Source: CAZSNT01 sp964607765
GTDB lineage: Bacteria > Verrucomicrobiota > Lentisphaeria > Oligosphaerales > JABHEG01
Direction: 5' to 3'
Assembly: GCA_964607765.1 (NCBI GenBank)
Contig: CAZSNT010000066.1
Coordinates: 1 to 48,573, forward strand
Length of the DNA stretch: 48,573 bases
Shown piece by piece: positions 23,222 to 33,200 of this stretch. Position 1 is the stretch's first letter; every line of letters starts with the position of its first letter. The notes below the pieces were generated by a model. That model worked only from the letters and a program-made list of their open reading frames with translations, was not told the origin of the DNA and ran no database searches. Both the position numbers and the translations under genes were made by a program.

Positions 23222-24853
23222 ATGGACAGTGATCGACCGAACATCCTGCTGCTGCACACGGACCAGCAGCGGTTTGACACGATTGGCGCGTTGGGCGCGT
23301 CGCACATGCACACGCCCAACCTGGATCGTCTGGTCCGGATGGGAGTGCACTTCGACCGCGCCTACAGTTCGAATCCGGTCTGCCAGCCGGCGCGGCACGA
23401 CCTGATCACCGGCGTGAGCGCCCGACATCACGGTTACTACAACAACACGGGGCGGCCCATCCGCGATTACAGCCTGGCGACGGTGCCGCGGCTGCTCACC
23501 GGCGCCGGCTACCAGACCGTGGCGGTCGGCAAGATGCACTTCACGCCGGAGCGTGAGCATCACGGGTTCGCGCACATGCATCTGATGGAGGAACTGCCGA
23601 GCTGCCGCGAGAACGACGCATACGTTCAGTACCTGCAGGAGGCGGGGCACGGCGACGTGCGCTGCCAGCACGGCGTGCGTCCGTTGTTTTACCACACGCC
23701 GCAGGTCGCGCGCGTGCCGGAGGAACACCACGGCTCGGCCTGGGTAGCGCACAAGACCATCGAGCTGCTTCGGGAGGAGCAGGACCGGCCCTTCTTCATC
23801 TTCGCGAGCTGGGTGGGGCCGCACCCGCCCTACTACGTACCGCAGCACTACCTGGACATGTACCGCGACAGGCCGTTGCCCGCGGTGATTCCCGTACCCG
23901 AGGGCGCGGCGGCGCGGCAGTGCCCGCCGTCGCCGGAGAATCCGAGTCCCGGCAGCTTGCGCATGCGCCGCATGCGCGAAGCATACTTTGCCGCAACCAC
24001 GCTGATTGACACGCACATCGGCCGGATACTGGACGAGCTGGAGAGTTCGGGACTCATCGACAGCACGCTCATCCTGTTCACGACGGACCACGGCGAGATG
24101 CTCGGGGATCGGGGTTGCTACCAGAAGGTGGCGCCGTATGACAGCGCGGCCCGGATTCCGCTGATTGCTGCGGGGCCTGGCTTGGCCGGGGGCACGCAGG
24201 TGACGTGTCCCGTGACCACGTGGGATGTCAGCGCAACCATTCTGGACGCTGCCGGTATTCAGCCCCCCGAGTCGTCGGCACTTGTCGGGTCGAGCCTGCT
24301 TGGGGAAAGGACGCGCGACAGGGATCGCATCGTGGTGTTCCACAACGCCTCGAATCGCAGCCGCTACCTGGCCGCGGTGGGGCTGGGCTACAAGTTCGTG
24401 CACTGGTTCAACGGTGGCGATGAGGAACTGTACTCCTTGACAGACGATCCCCAGGAGCAACGCAGCCTGCTTGGCACGCCCGGCGTCGATGCTGTCGCCG
24501 GTGCGCTGCGTCAGGCGTGTGTCGAGTTTGAGCGGAGCCACGGGATTGCCGAAAACGTGGCGGACGGGGCGCTGGCGGACGTGTCGTACCAGCCTCCCTC
24601 CCCGCACGCCATGAGTCGGTACCCGCGCTGGTCGTCGTTCCAGTTCCCGCCGTGGATGGTCGGGTACTCATTGGACGACCTGAACAAGGTCGCCGCTGAG
24701 ATGGCTGACTGCTTGAACGCGGAGACCGCCTATGTCTGCCGTGAGCCCGAGTGGCGGGCCGATGCAATGACACGCTGGCGGGAGATCGGCGGCGATCCAG
24801 CGGTGTATGACGGCCTCTTCGCCGCGGCCGACGCCCAGACCTGCAACGAATGA
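23222..24853 (+). CDS. S1-family sulfatase
   Basis: This 543-residue sulfatase probably acts on a glycan sulfate ester. RPNILLLHTDQQRFDTIG opens the alkaline-phosphatase fold with metal ligand Asp14. CQPARHDLITG (from Cys54) is the C-x-P-S/A-R formylglycine signature. FTTDHGEMLGDRG carries the Asp-His metal ligands, and SWVGPHPPYY and QKVAPYDSAARIPLIAAGPG are further conserved family segments. A C-terminal extension (about 420-543) follows the catalytic core. ATG 23222 starts directly on the conserved N-terminus with weak GGGAG upstream. It has no signal peptide, like the sulfatase at 775. It stands alone, with repeats before it and a mechanosensitive channel after it. Confidence 0.92.
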   Translation: MDSDRPNILLLHTDQQRFDTIGALGASHMHTPNLDRLVRMGVHFDRAYSSNPVCQPARHDLITGVSARHHGYYNNTGRPIRDYSLATVPRLLTGAGYQTVAVGKMHFTPEREHHGFAHMHLMEELPSCRENDAYVQYLQEAGHGDVRCQHGVRPLFYHTPQVARVPEEHHGSAWVAHKTIELLREEQDRPFFIFASWVGPHPPYYVPQHYLDMYRDRPLPAVIPVPEGAAARQCPPSPENPSPGSLRMRRMREAYFAATTLIDTHIGRILDELESSGLIDSTLILFTTDHGEMLGDRGCYQKVAPYDSAARIPLIAAGPGLAGGTQVTCPVTTWDVSATILDAAGIQPPESSALVGSSLLGERTRDRDRIVVFHNASNRSRYLAAVGLGYKFVHWFNGGDEELYSLTDDPQEQRSLLGTPGVDAVAGALRQACVEFERSHGIAENVADGALADVSYQPPSPHAMSRYPRWSSFQFPPWMVGYSLDDLNKVAAEMADCLNAETAYVCREPEWRADAMTRWREIGGDPAVYDGLFAAADAQTCNE

Positions 24854-25055
24854 CCGGCTGCCTGCCGGGCGACCGGTTTGCCATTATTGCTTACAGGAAT
24901 GCACAGTCCGGCGCAGTGTCGGCGCGTGTTCCTCGCAAGCGACGCGTCTCCGGAGCGATGGCATAGAAGATGCTTTTGTGCCATCGATTGATTCTGGAAA
25001 ATGCACAGATTCGTGCCCGGCGAGTGATGCCGGCATGCGTGCGGGAGGCGTTGAC

Positions 25056-26372
25056 ATGTTCGGAGCTATATTCGGCAATCCAGGCGGCGATCCGTTGCAG
25101 TTCTTGCGTGCTGTGGGGGTCGATCCTCTCGGTCGCCAGATCGTGTCGTTGGTGGTCATTCTGGTGGGCTCATGGGTGTTGCAGCCACTGCTGCGGCGGG
25201 GGACGGAGAAATACGCGGAGCGCAAGCCTGACGCTCGGCGCGTACCGTACGTGATTGCGATTGCGCAGCGTGGTTTGGTGCCGCTTTGCGTGTGGGCGTC
25301 CGGGCGCGTCGTGATGTTTGCCTATCACCGCCTCGGCTGGCAGACGGATGTGCTGGGCCGCATTGTGGGAGTGTTCGGCGTCTGGGCCCTTTACCGGCTC
25401 GTTGCCGTTGTGCTGTGTCACCACCTGCCACCGAAGTCGGCCAGGTTCTGGACGCGCACGGTCCTGATGCCGGTTTTCCTGGTGATTGCCGCGCTGGCGG
25501 TGTGGGGGCGGCTGGACACGGTCCGGCAGGTTCCCGTCCTGTCCAATCCCTCGATGATGTTGACAGTCGGCTCTGTGACAGCAGGGATCGCGATCTTCCT
25601 CATCAGTCTGTTCCTTGCGCGTGTGTTGCGGCCATTCCTCGAGAAGAAGGCATTGCCGAAGGCAGGCTTCACGCCGGACCTGGCGTGCACACTGGCCAAG
25701 GTCGTGAGCAACAGCGTGTGGATTCTCGGTCTGTTGGCGGCGCTGACAGTCATGGGCGTTGACTTGGGCGTGTTCGCCGTTCTGGGCGGCGGTCTTTCGG
25801 TCGGTTTGGGCTTTGGGATGCGCGAGGTTGTGAGCAACTTCGTGAGCGGCTTCATCCTGATGTGCGAGCGCTCGATCACTGCTGGTGACGTGGTCGAGGT
25901 GGAGGGCATCATGAGTGTGGTCCAACACGTCGGCATACGCAGCACGACGGTGAAGAGCCTGGACAATATCGAGATCATCATCCCGAACTCGACGTTCCTG
26001 ACCGATCGCGTGACGAACTACACACGCGCCGATCAGCTCGTGCGGATTCACGTCGATGTCGGCGTGTCCTACGAGTCGGACCCGATGGCGGTGGTGGAGA
26101 TCCTGCTTCGTGCGGGCAACTACCCCGGTGTGCTGCCGGAGCCCGCGCCCAAAGTGTGGTTCCTGGGATTTGGCGACAGCAGTATCGATTTCGAACTGCT
26201 GGTGTGGACCGACGATGCAAAGGGCATCCCGCAGTTGGAGAGCAACCTGCGTCACAGCATCTGGGAAGCACTCAAATCGCGCGGCATCACCATCCCGTTC
26301 CCGCAGCGGGATGTGCACATTCGCAGTACAGTCGCTGGCGGCGGCGGCGGGTCGTTCACGCCGATGCGCTGA
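25056..26372 (+). CDS. MscS-family small-conductance mechanosensitive channel
   Basis: This 438-residue inner-membrane channel relieves turgor on osmotic downshock. Hydrophobic helices occur at about 25-45, 70-88, 100-122, 132-150 and 170-190. The pore helix region includes GVDLGVFAVLGGGLSVGLGF (about 232-251), which has the glycine and alanine packing of MscS TM3. The beta domain follows with DVVEVEGIMSVVQHVGIRST and IIIPNSTFLTDRVTNYT. The C-terminal alpha/beta part ends at ITIPFPQRDVHIR, the usual MscS ending, then a Gly-rich tail. ATG 25056 has GGGAGG upstream; the frame open from 24807 has no ribosome site. It is longer than E. coli MscS (286 residues) because of extra N-terminal helices. 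Confidence 0.93.
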   Translation: MFGAIFGNPGGDPLQFLRAVGVDPLGRQIVSLVVILVGSWVLQPLLRRGTEKYAERKPDARRVPYVIAIAQRGLVPLCVWASGRVVMFAYHRLGWQTDVLGRIVGVFGVWALYRLVAVVLCHHLPPKSARFWTRTVLMPVFLVIAALAVWGRLDTVRQVPVLSNPSMMLTVGSVTAGIAIFLISLFLARVLRPFLEKKALPKAGFTPDLACTLAKVVSNSVWILGLLAALTVMGVDLGVFAVLGGGLSVGLGFGMREVVSNFVSGFILMCERSITAGDVVEVEGIMSVVQHVGIRSTTVKSLDNIEIIIPNSTFLTDRVTNYTRADQLVRIHVDVGVSYESDPMAVVEILLRAGNYPGVLPEPAPKVWFLGFGDSSIDFELLVWTDDAKGIPQLESNLRHSIWEALKSRGITIPFPQRDVHIRSTVAGGGGGSFTPMR

Positions 26373-26381
26373 TTCGGCGCG

Positions 26382-27251
26382 TCAGAGATCGCGCGCCAGG
26401 CCTGTTGAGTCGCGGATTGCGAGGCGGCACGGCACGTACTCGGTGTGGTCCGGCTCGCAGCCGCGGCGGATGGCTGTCAGCATGTTCAAGGCGAGTCGCG
26501 CCCCTGCCGCGGGGCTGTTGTGTGTCGACGTCACGGTGGGATGCAGACGCTCACAGACGGACATGTCATCAGTCGCCATGACGCTGCAGTCGCTCCCGAT
26601 GCCAACCCCCCTCCTGTGCAGGAAGCGATATACGACGGGCAGTTGACTGTCCGCGACAATGACCGCGGTAGGGGGCGGGTCGGTGGCGAACATCGCGGTC
26701 AGGGCATGCGTAATCTCCTCTTCACTGTACCCGCCATGCAGACACCAGTCTGGTTCCACGGCGAGCCCCCGCTCAGCCATCAGCCGGAAGTAGCTGCCGC
26801 GTCGGTACAGCGATGTCATGTTCGGGAAGGGCTCCAGCACAGGGTCCATGAACGCGATGCGGCGATGTCCCAGCTCGAACAGGTGTTCCAACTGCATCGC
26901 TGTCAGGTGGCGTGAGTCCATGACGACGCGGTGCGAGTACATGTGACAGCGGGGGAACGCGGCCATCCACGGCACGTCTTTCTCGGTCAGCAGGGCGGCA
27001 AACGATGCGTCACGGGCGGCAAACAGCATGAAGGCCTCGTGCCTCGAGCTTGCCACGATGTCCCGCCAGTCCGAGAGCGGCCGGTCGTCGCGGAATCGCT
27101 CTGTGTGCAGCCGGAACCCCCTCTGCACGCTCAGCCCCTCGAGAGCCTGGCGGAACTCTGTGGAGAACAGCTCCATCGCTCCCTTCGCTGGCGCATCGAA
27201 CGCGGTGAAGTGTACGAAACACAGGTTGTCGTGTCCATGGTCGTCCGCCAT
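26382..27251 (-). CDS. LacI-type ligand-binding domain protein without DNA-binding domain
   Basis: This 289-residue protein matches the periplasmic-binding-like sensor domain of LacI/GalR regulators: LCFVHFTAFDAPAKGAMELF, then ALTEKDVPWMAAF, LFELGHRRIAFM and GVGIGSDCSVMATDDM, then LHPTVTSTHNSPAAGARLA. No helix-turn-helix precedes it. ATG 27251 has GGAG seven bases upstream. The open frame further upstream (to 27383) adds only low-complexity sequence and runs into the NYN gene. The usual N-terminal 50-60 residues are therefore missing, either deleted or never present. It may act as a stand-alone sugar sensor or be a decayed regulator. Nine bases separate its stop from the convergent MscS gene. 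Confidence 0.75.
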   Translation of the reverse strand: MADDHGHDNLCFVHFTAFDAPAKGAMELFSTEFRQALEGLSVQRGFRLHTERFRDDRPLSDWRDIVASSRHEAFMLFAARDASFAALLTEKDVPWMAAFPRCHMYSHRVVMDSRHLTAMQLEHLFELGHRRIAFMDPVLEPFPNMTSLYRRGSYFRLMAERGLAVEPDWCLHGGYSEEEITHALTAMFATDPPPTAVIVADSQLPVVYRFLHRRGVGIGSDCSVMATDDMSVCERLHPTVTSTHNSPAAGARLALNMLTAIRRGCEPDHTEYVPCRLAIRDSTGLARDL

Positions 27252-27321
27252 GTCGCATCTCCGGACATCGAGACCTGCGCTCGGCGGCTGTCGCCATTCG
27301 CCAAGCGGCTGGGTGTCGGCG

Positions 27322-28149
27322 TCAGTCCTCTTCGGCGAGGCCGCGAATGATGTAGCCGCCGGAGCGCTCGTCCGGCACAACATTCAGCAGATGCCGGGCA
27401 GCCGCTTCCTCGATAACTTTGTTAAAGGAGTTGAAGCCGTAGTGCGACTCGGTGAACCCGGGCTTCCGCCGCCGCAGCGCCTGCTTGATCATCGAGCCCC
27501 AGACTTTGTCTTCCTCGCCGCGTTCGCCAAGCAGCACCTCGGCTGTCTCGCAAACGAGGTCGAACAGTTCCTGGTTCGTCTCCTCGTCCTCTTTGCCCGT
27601 CTTCGCAACTGCTTTGGTTCCGGACGCTTTCCTGCGCGCAGCCGGCCTCGCCGGTTTCGGTCTTGCCTTGCGACGCGGCTTGACCAAGTCGTCGTAGAAG
27701 ATGAACTCATCACAGTTGGCCACCAACAGATCCGACGTGGAGTTTTTCACGCCGACGCCGATCACTGTCTTGTTGTTCTCGCGGAGCTTGCTGACCAGGG
27801 GTGAGAAGTCCGAATCGCCGCTGACGATCACGAACGTGCCGACATGCTGTTTGGTGTAGCACAGATCGAGGGCATCGACGACCATCCGGATGTCGGCAGA
27901 GTTCTTGCCGGACTGGCGGACGTGCGGCACATCGATCAACTCGAACGAGGCCTGGTGCATCGGATTCTTGAACTCCCTGAACCGGCCCCAGTCGCAGTAG
28001 GCCTTCTTGACGATGATGCTGCCTCTGAGGAGCAGGCGCTCAACGATCTTGCCCATGTCGAACTGCTCGTAGTTCTCGTCGCGCACGCCGAGTGCGACGT
28101 TCTCGAAATCGCAGAACACGGCCATGGTATTGTTTTCGGGAGAAGGCAT
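27322..28149 (-). CDS. NYN-domain ribonuclease-like protein with LOTUS domain
   Basis: This 275-residue protein has an N-terminal NYN (PIN-like) domain, residues about 9-150, and probably cleaves or binds RNA. Acidic catalytic positions are Asp14 with Asn17 in VFCDFENVALG, Asp86 in KNSADIRMVVDALDL, and Asp112 and Asp114 in IVSGDSDFSPL. A basic linker (about 157-178, KPRRKARPKPARPAARRK) may contact nucleic acid. A C-terminal winged-helix OST-HTH/LOTUS domain (about 195-272; WGSMIKQALRRRKPGF, then GGYIIRGL) follows. This architecture, related to LabA and Vpa0982-type proteins, is widespread in bacteria and generally thought to act in RNA turnover. Start 28149 has AGGGA upstream; Met9 is an alternative. 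Confidence 0.88.
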   Translation of the reverse strand: MPSPENNTMAVFCDFENVALGVRDENYEQFDMGKIVERLLLRGSIIVKKAYCDWGRFREFKNPMHQASFELIDVPHVRQSGKNSADIRMVVDALDLCYTKQHVGTFVIVSGDSDFSPLVSKLRENNKTVIGVGVKNSTSDLLVANCDEFIFYDDLVKPRRKARPKPARPAARRKASGTKAVAKTGKEDEETNQELFDLVCETAEVLLGERGEEDKVWGSMIKQALRRRKPGFTESHYGFNSFNKVIEEAAARHLLNVVPDERSGGYIIRGLAEED

Positions 28150-28165
28150 GGCATGGATTCCCTGT

Positions 28166-28300
28166 GCGGTTGCCGCTGCGCGGCGGTGGATGGGTCACAA
28201 CGGAATAGACACCCTCTCGAGCCCAGATCCAAGTCGTGTGCCCGAGAACGTCAGCTGCACTCATTCCCACACGCACACGTTGACCCGCGGTTGCCGCTGC
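28166..28300. repeat. 14-bp direct repeat flanking the NYN promoter region
   Basis: GCGGTTGCCGCTGC occurs at 28166-28179 and 28287-28300. Each copy resembles half of the CGCAAC/GTTGCG hairpins found in the BIME-like array and at 37837, but lacks a full palindrome and a GTAG foot. It may be a decayed REP pair. No gene lies between the copies. Confidence 0.3.
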
Positions 28301-28331
28301 CACGCGCTGTCGAGCGTCGGGATGCCGTTGC

Positions 28332-30032
28332 CTACTGCTTCGGCGGTGCCGGCACGACCTGGTAGACATGGAACACCTCCAACGGGCCCGTGCTGAAGCG
28401 CCAGGGCGGCCCCTGGAATTTGAGCGAGAACGCGTGGAATCCACCGGGCGGTCGCCGCGACATCAGTCGGATCACGGCGATCCCGCCACCCGCTGCCTCC
28501 TGTTGGCGGACGTGGCTCAGTGCCAGCCCGTGCGGGAGCACGAGGCGTTGCCTGTGCACGTTCTCCGGGATCACGAGGAACTCGCCACGCTGAAGCGTGG
28601 TGTGTACCGTGTCGTACTGGCGCAGGCCGGCGCGCCTGGCATACCACTGCCAACCCCAATGTCCCGCGAACCACACCGTCGCGTCCGCGGGGAGTTCGGC
28701 CCGGATCCTGGGCGCGTAGTCACGGTACACGTCGGCCGCCTGGTAGTCGGCCCAGGCAAACGCCATGCCCTGCAGGGCAGTCACCACGACCGCGAGCAGG
28801 CTGACCGGACGCGTCAAGACCCGGCTTTGGTGCATTCCGAGCCAGAGCAGGACGGCAGGCAGGGCCAGCAGAATGTGCCGGATTGCCATGAATGGCGTGA
28901 ACAGCACGAAGAAGCTGCAGGCGGCCGCACACCACAATCCCAGCACGCGATCCGGGTCGCAGGCCGTGGACAGGACCGTTTCCCGCCACGCTCCAACCAT
29001 GCGTCGGACGCACGGTCCGGCTGCCGTGAGGACCAGGAAGCTCCCGTTCGCAGCAAACACTGCCCAGAGCAGCGCGACGGACAGGCTGGAGGCGGTGTAG
29101 ACACAACAGACAACGAGAACGGCGAGCCCGACCAGCAGACTACCTGCCAGAGCCCGCCCGCCAAGCCAACAGCGGTTGGCCGGCCGGATGAACACGATCG
29201 CGAACGGTGCGATTGCGCCCAACCCGGCGACCCAGTCCGCCGCGTTCACCAGTAGCCCGGCAACCGTCACGGCGCGCGTCGGGCGCTGCAGTATGTGCAC
29301 ACCGCCGTAGTCCCAGACATTGAACAGCGACCATGCGACCAGCGTCGTCACGGGCACGAGTACCAGGCTCAGCATACGCCAGTGCCGCCGCAGCCCGCAC
29401 ACGACCGCGAACACGGGCAGCAGCACCAGGCTCGGATACTTCACCAGGCACGCCGCGGCAGCAGCGCAGGCGCTGAGCAGGTAGTCCCGCGTCCGCGCTT
29501 TGCCGTTTTCCGGACACAGCCCCAGGAAGAACAGCAGCCACAGACCGACGAGCGGCACATCGACCATCAGGTTCTGCAGCGGCAGGAACGCCGGCCCCAG
29601 CGTGAACAGCGCCGTCATGGTCAACGCGTGCTGCCGCGCCACACGTCGGGCGAGGCACCAGAATGCGAGAATCGTGCCGCACACGGCAATCGCCATGGCA
29701 AGGTGCAGCGCCAGCTCGGACGTGCCGCACACGACCATCACACCGGCAAGCAGGTAGAAGAACAGGTGCGGCTGGTTGAGCTCCGCAACCGGCGCTGCTG
29801 TGTCGGTCCAGTTCACCAGCGCAGACATGGGATGCAGGGGGTCGGCCAGAATGCCCTGTGCTATCTCGAGGTGTGCCGTGTCGTCGATGTGAACGGCCTT
29901 GGTGAGGTTAACCGCGCAGGCAACTGCCGCCAACGCCGCCAGCGCGAGTGCGGTTCGCCAGCGCGGCGCGCCCGCCTCTTGCCGTTCCGCCCCGGGAGTC
30001 GGACGGGTTGGGTTACCGACAGCCGCGTCCAC
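28332..30032 (-). CDS. Polytopic membrane protein, GT-C (ArnT/PMT-like) glycosyltransferase candidate
   Basis: This 566-residue protein has about ten hydrophobic helices. The first is near residue 24 (RTALALAALAAVACAVNL). It is followed by an outward-facing loop with KAVHIDDTAHLEIAQGIL, where the Asp-Asp pair sits where GT-C enzymes keep their catalytic acid. Later segments NQPHLFFYLLAGVMV, NLMVDVPLVGLWLLFFLG and LVKYPSLVLLPVF match the dolichyl- or undecaprenyl-phosphate-mannose transferase pattern. The C-terminal part (about 430-566) is soluble. Such enzymes move a sugar from a lipid carrier to protein or lipid. GTG 30032 follows GAGGAGG by 12 bases; GTG 30152 would add 40 Arg/Pro-rich residues. 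The start is uncertain, and the specific substrate is unknown. Confidence 0.72.
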   Translation of the reverse strand: MDAAVGNPTRPTPGAERQEAGAPRWRTALALAALAAVACAVNLTKAVHIDDTAHLEIAQGILADPLHPMSALVNWTDTAAPVAELNQPHLFFYLLAGVMVVCGTSELALHLAMAIAVCGTILAFWCLARRVARQHALTMTALFTLGPAFLPLQNLMVDVPLVGLWLLFFLGLCPENGKARTRDYLLSACAAAAACLVKYPSLVLLPVFAVVCGLRRHWRMLSLVLVPVTTLVAWSLFNVWDYGGVHILQRPTRAVTVAGLLVNAADWVAGLGAIAPFAIVFIRPANRCWLGGRALAGSLLVGLAVLVVCCVYTASSLSVALLWAVFAANGSFLVLTAAGPCVRRMVGAWRETVLSTACDPDRVLGLWCAAACSFFVLFTPFMAIRHILLALPAVLLWLGMHQSRVLTRPVSLLAVVVTALQGMAFAWADYQAADVYRDYAPRIRAELPADATVWFAGHWGWQWYARRAGLRQYDTVHTTLQRGEFLVIPENVHRQRLVLPHGLALSHVRQQEAAGGGIAVIRLMSRRPPGGFHAFSLKFQGPPWRFSTGPLEVFHVYQVVPAPPKQ

Positions 30033-30254
30033 AGTCGTTCCTGGCCTCCTCGTTCCCCGAACATACGACTGTGTTCCGGGCAAATCAACCGGGGGCCGGC
30101 GTGGCCCGGGCCGGGGGGTGTCGTCCCCGCGGGACGACCTGTCCCGTGCCACTGACGGTAGTTCTCAAATCGGTTCTCCACCGGCCCCGCGCGGTGGGGT
30201 TCCCGCTTCCTCTCACTCGTCTCAGCGGCATTCCTGTCTGGACGCATCCCTCCG

Positions 30255-33200
30255 CTACTCGCGGCGGAAGACGGGTGTGCCGACCGAGTAGGTTGCTCCG
30301 GCGCGGTTCACGGTGTTGCCGGCGAGCGCATAGTAAGTGTTGCTGGAATTGCCGATGGTCAGCATGGATAGCGACGCGGATGCCACGTGCCGGTTCAAAC
30401 GCGACAGCGCCTCGAGCAGGTTGACCCGCACGACGCCGCGTTCCGGCAGGGCCGTGCCGAGGCAGCGCGAGGCTCGAATGCTGAATTCGGACAGCGTGGG
30501 GAGGCGAAAACACTCGCCCTTTTCGAATTCCGGCGTGAGCAGCGCCTTCATTCCGGTCAAGGGCGTGTCCCCGACACGCAGGATGAACGCCCGGTCGTTG
30601 ATGTGCAGGTGCAGGGCTACGCTCACGTCCGCCCCCTGGGAGAAGGGAAGCTCGAGGACGGGGGTCTCGGTCAGGTCCACCGGTCTGGTCGGGGCGTAGC
30701 GCACGGCAAAGAAGCCCCCGCCGATGTTGTTCGTGACCTGCGTGAGACTTGGGGAAGGACCGGCCCGAAGCGTGACCGCATCGTGCAGCAGCGGCTGCCA
30801 GGGACCATCACAGTCCTCGCCCACGTATGCAAGCTGCGGCGCCCAACCGAAACTCTCCGCCATGGACGTCACGCGCGAGAGCGCGAAGCCGTTGCGCACG
30901 GACCAGAAGGCAACATGCCCGGCCTCGAGCGGCTCGGGATCGGTGTAGTCGAAGACCTGTTCGTCATTGAGGTGCACGGTGATTCGCCCACGCTGCCTGC
31001 GCACGGCGAACTTCCACCAGTTCCAGTGCACGGACATGTGGGAGCCGCCTGAAGGGAAGCGGAAGTCGGACCGGCTCGTGCGCGCGACGACTTTGCCCCT
31101 GCGCAGCAACCGCGTTTCGATATTGTTGTCAGCACCGAACAGCACGCTGTACCCGGACAGCGGGTTGCGTCCGTCCGTGCAGAACGAGAAGTTCAGGTCG
31201 CGTCTGTTGTACCACGAGCCGTTCTCGCGCAGGATGGGGAAGCCGTTCGCTCGATCCTGCTCCGAGTCATATTCGAAATCCGGGTCGCCGGCGTCCCAAG
31301 GGAACGCTGGCCGCAGGCTGGCGAAATACAGGTGCGCCTGGTTGCCCTCGAACGCACGTTTGCTGAACATGCAGGGCAGCGACGTGGAGCCGCAGGCCAT
31401 GAAGTTCCAGCGCTCCTGGCATGCCCAGCGACAGTCCATCCGAAAGGCGCCGTCCACCCAGCTCCAGTCCGTGGGCGCGAGCTCGAAGAACTCGTGCACG
31501 AGCGTTGGCGAGCGGATCACGTGGTGGTTGGCACTGGGCGAGAAGAGCCGGCGCTCGCCGCTGCGCGTGCGGAAAACACCAAGATGGAGCGGCCCCGGGC
31601 AGTCGTCACCGACAGCCACCCACTCACCGTTCAGCTCCAGCTCGAGGCGTGTGTTGCGGCGCGCAAGACGCAGCACGAACTGGCTGTGCTCTCGCGGCTC
31701 GCCGGCGCCGCCGGGCCGGGGACGCTCAAACGTCCACTGCTCGCCATTCCAGGTCGCGGGGAAGCTGAACACGGCCGGCGTCTGCTGGGGTTCAGGCGGC
31801 TGCGTGCCGTCCGCAGCGTACAGTGCGATCCTGTAGCCGCCCTTGGGCAGTTTCCCGCTCGTGGGCGAAAACGGGACGGCTTCGTAGGAGAAGTCGGACA
31901 TCAGCGGCAGCGAGGTCAGGATTCCGGCAAGGGTCAGGTCCGAGTCCTGGTCGTACCACTTGACGCGTTGGAACGCGCTCGCCGACTCGGCCCATTCCCG
32001 GAACTGCGGCTTGTCCGCCTGCGGCTTTGTGCGTTTGCCCGCGAAATGCCGGCTTCTGACGTACAGGGCTGTCCCGGGCGACGGCGCGGCCGGAAGGCTC
32101 CAGGCCGCCACGTCGTCGAACTCAACCAACGCCGCTCCCGACATCACGTGCAGGGGGCCGGAAACGCGGAAAGGCAGGGCCGCGGTGAGCACGCGTTTGC
32201 CGTCCAGCAGGGCAGAGGCCACGTGCCCTCTGCGTATCTCGATGGCGACCCGGATCCAACTGGTGAGGGCCGGCCGCGGCCCTGTCATGCGCTGAAGCGT
32301 GGACCAGGCTCCGCCGTCCGATCGCGTCACCAGCACGAATGCGCGCGCCGCGCCGTGCCAGCCGAACGCGACCTGCTGTCCGCCGGCCGGGCCGAGGGCC
32401 AGGAGCATATCGGTTTGCGTGGGCAGCGACTGCGTGTCCACCACGTTTCCCGTCTTCGGCAGGCCAAAGTAGAAACGCGCTTCGGCGTGCAGGCCGCTGG
32501 CAACGCTCTGCGGCCCGAGCGGGTAGGTCAGCACACCGGTGTTCTCAGCGAACACGCTGAACGGGTTCACGGCTCGTTCAAAACCGAAGTCCAATTCCTC
32601 GCCGCGGTTCGCAGCCATGCCTCCGCCGCGCTGTGCAAGCCGCACGCTGCCCGTGCCCATCCGACACCGCTCGTCCACCAACTCCTGCCGCATGAAGTGA
32701 TCCTCGAGCTCGAACGGGGCCACGCGCTGATGCGTCGGCACGGGCGCATCGGCCGTGTCGACGACCCAGAAGGCCTGCCAATCCCGGTGAGGATCCGTCA
32801 CCGGACGTTCGTCGAGGAACAGCGCCGGTCCGTCGGCCGCGAGCAGCAGCTCGCCCGAGTTCGTCATCGTCGCGACCACGCCGTTCGCATCGCGGGCCTG
32901 TCCGGAGGCCGTCAGGTGCAGGAATGCGTCCGCGGCATCCGCCGCACGCAGGTACAGTTCGTGCGCGGACAGCTGTTCGCGTTCCAAGGGCACCGTTTCG
33001 GCCGGAGTGTCGGGGGATGCTGCGGAGGTTACCGGCACCAGGCGCTTGCCTGCGCCCGCAAGTTCCGCCTCGAACGCGGCCCTGGCTCCCGGCGGGAAAG
33101 CCGCCTTCTCTGCAGGCCGTTCCTGCGGTGTCTGCGGCGTCTGCCGCTCCTGCTGCATCGGCGTGCCCCGCGGTGTTTGCGGCGACGGCTGGGGCCGGTG

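Noticed and set aside
24854..25055. An additional N-terminal part of the MscS gene from 24807
   Set aside because: The frame is open but has no ribosome site and is not hydrophobic; ATG 25056 has GGGAGG upstream and starts the membrane region.
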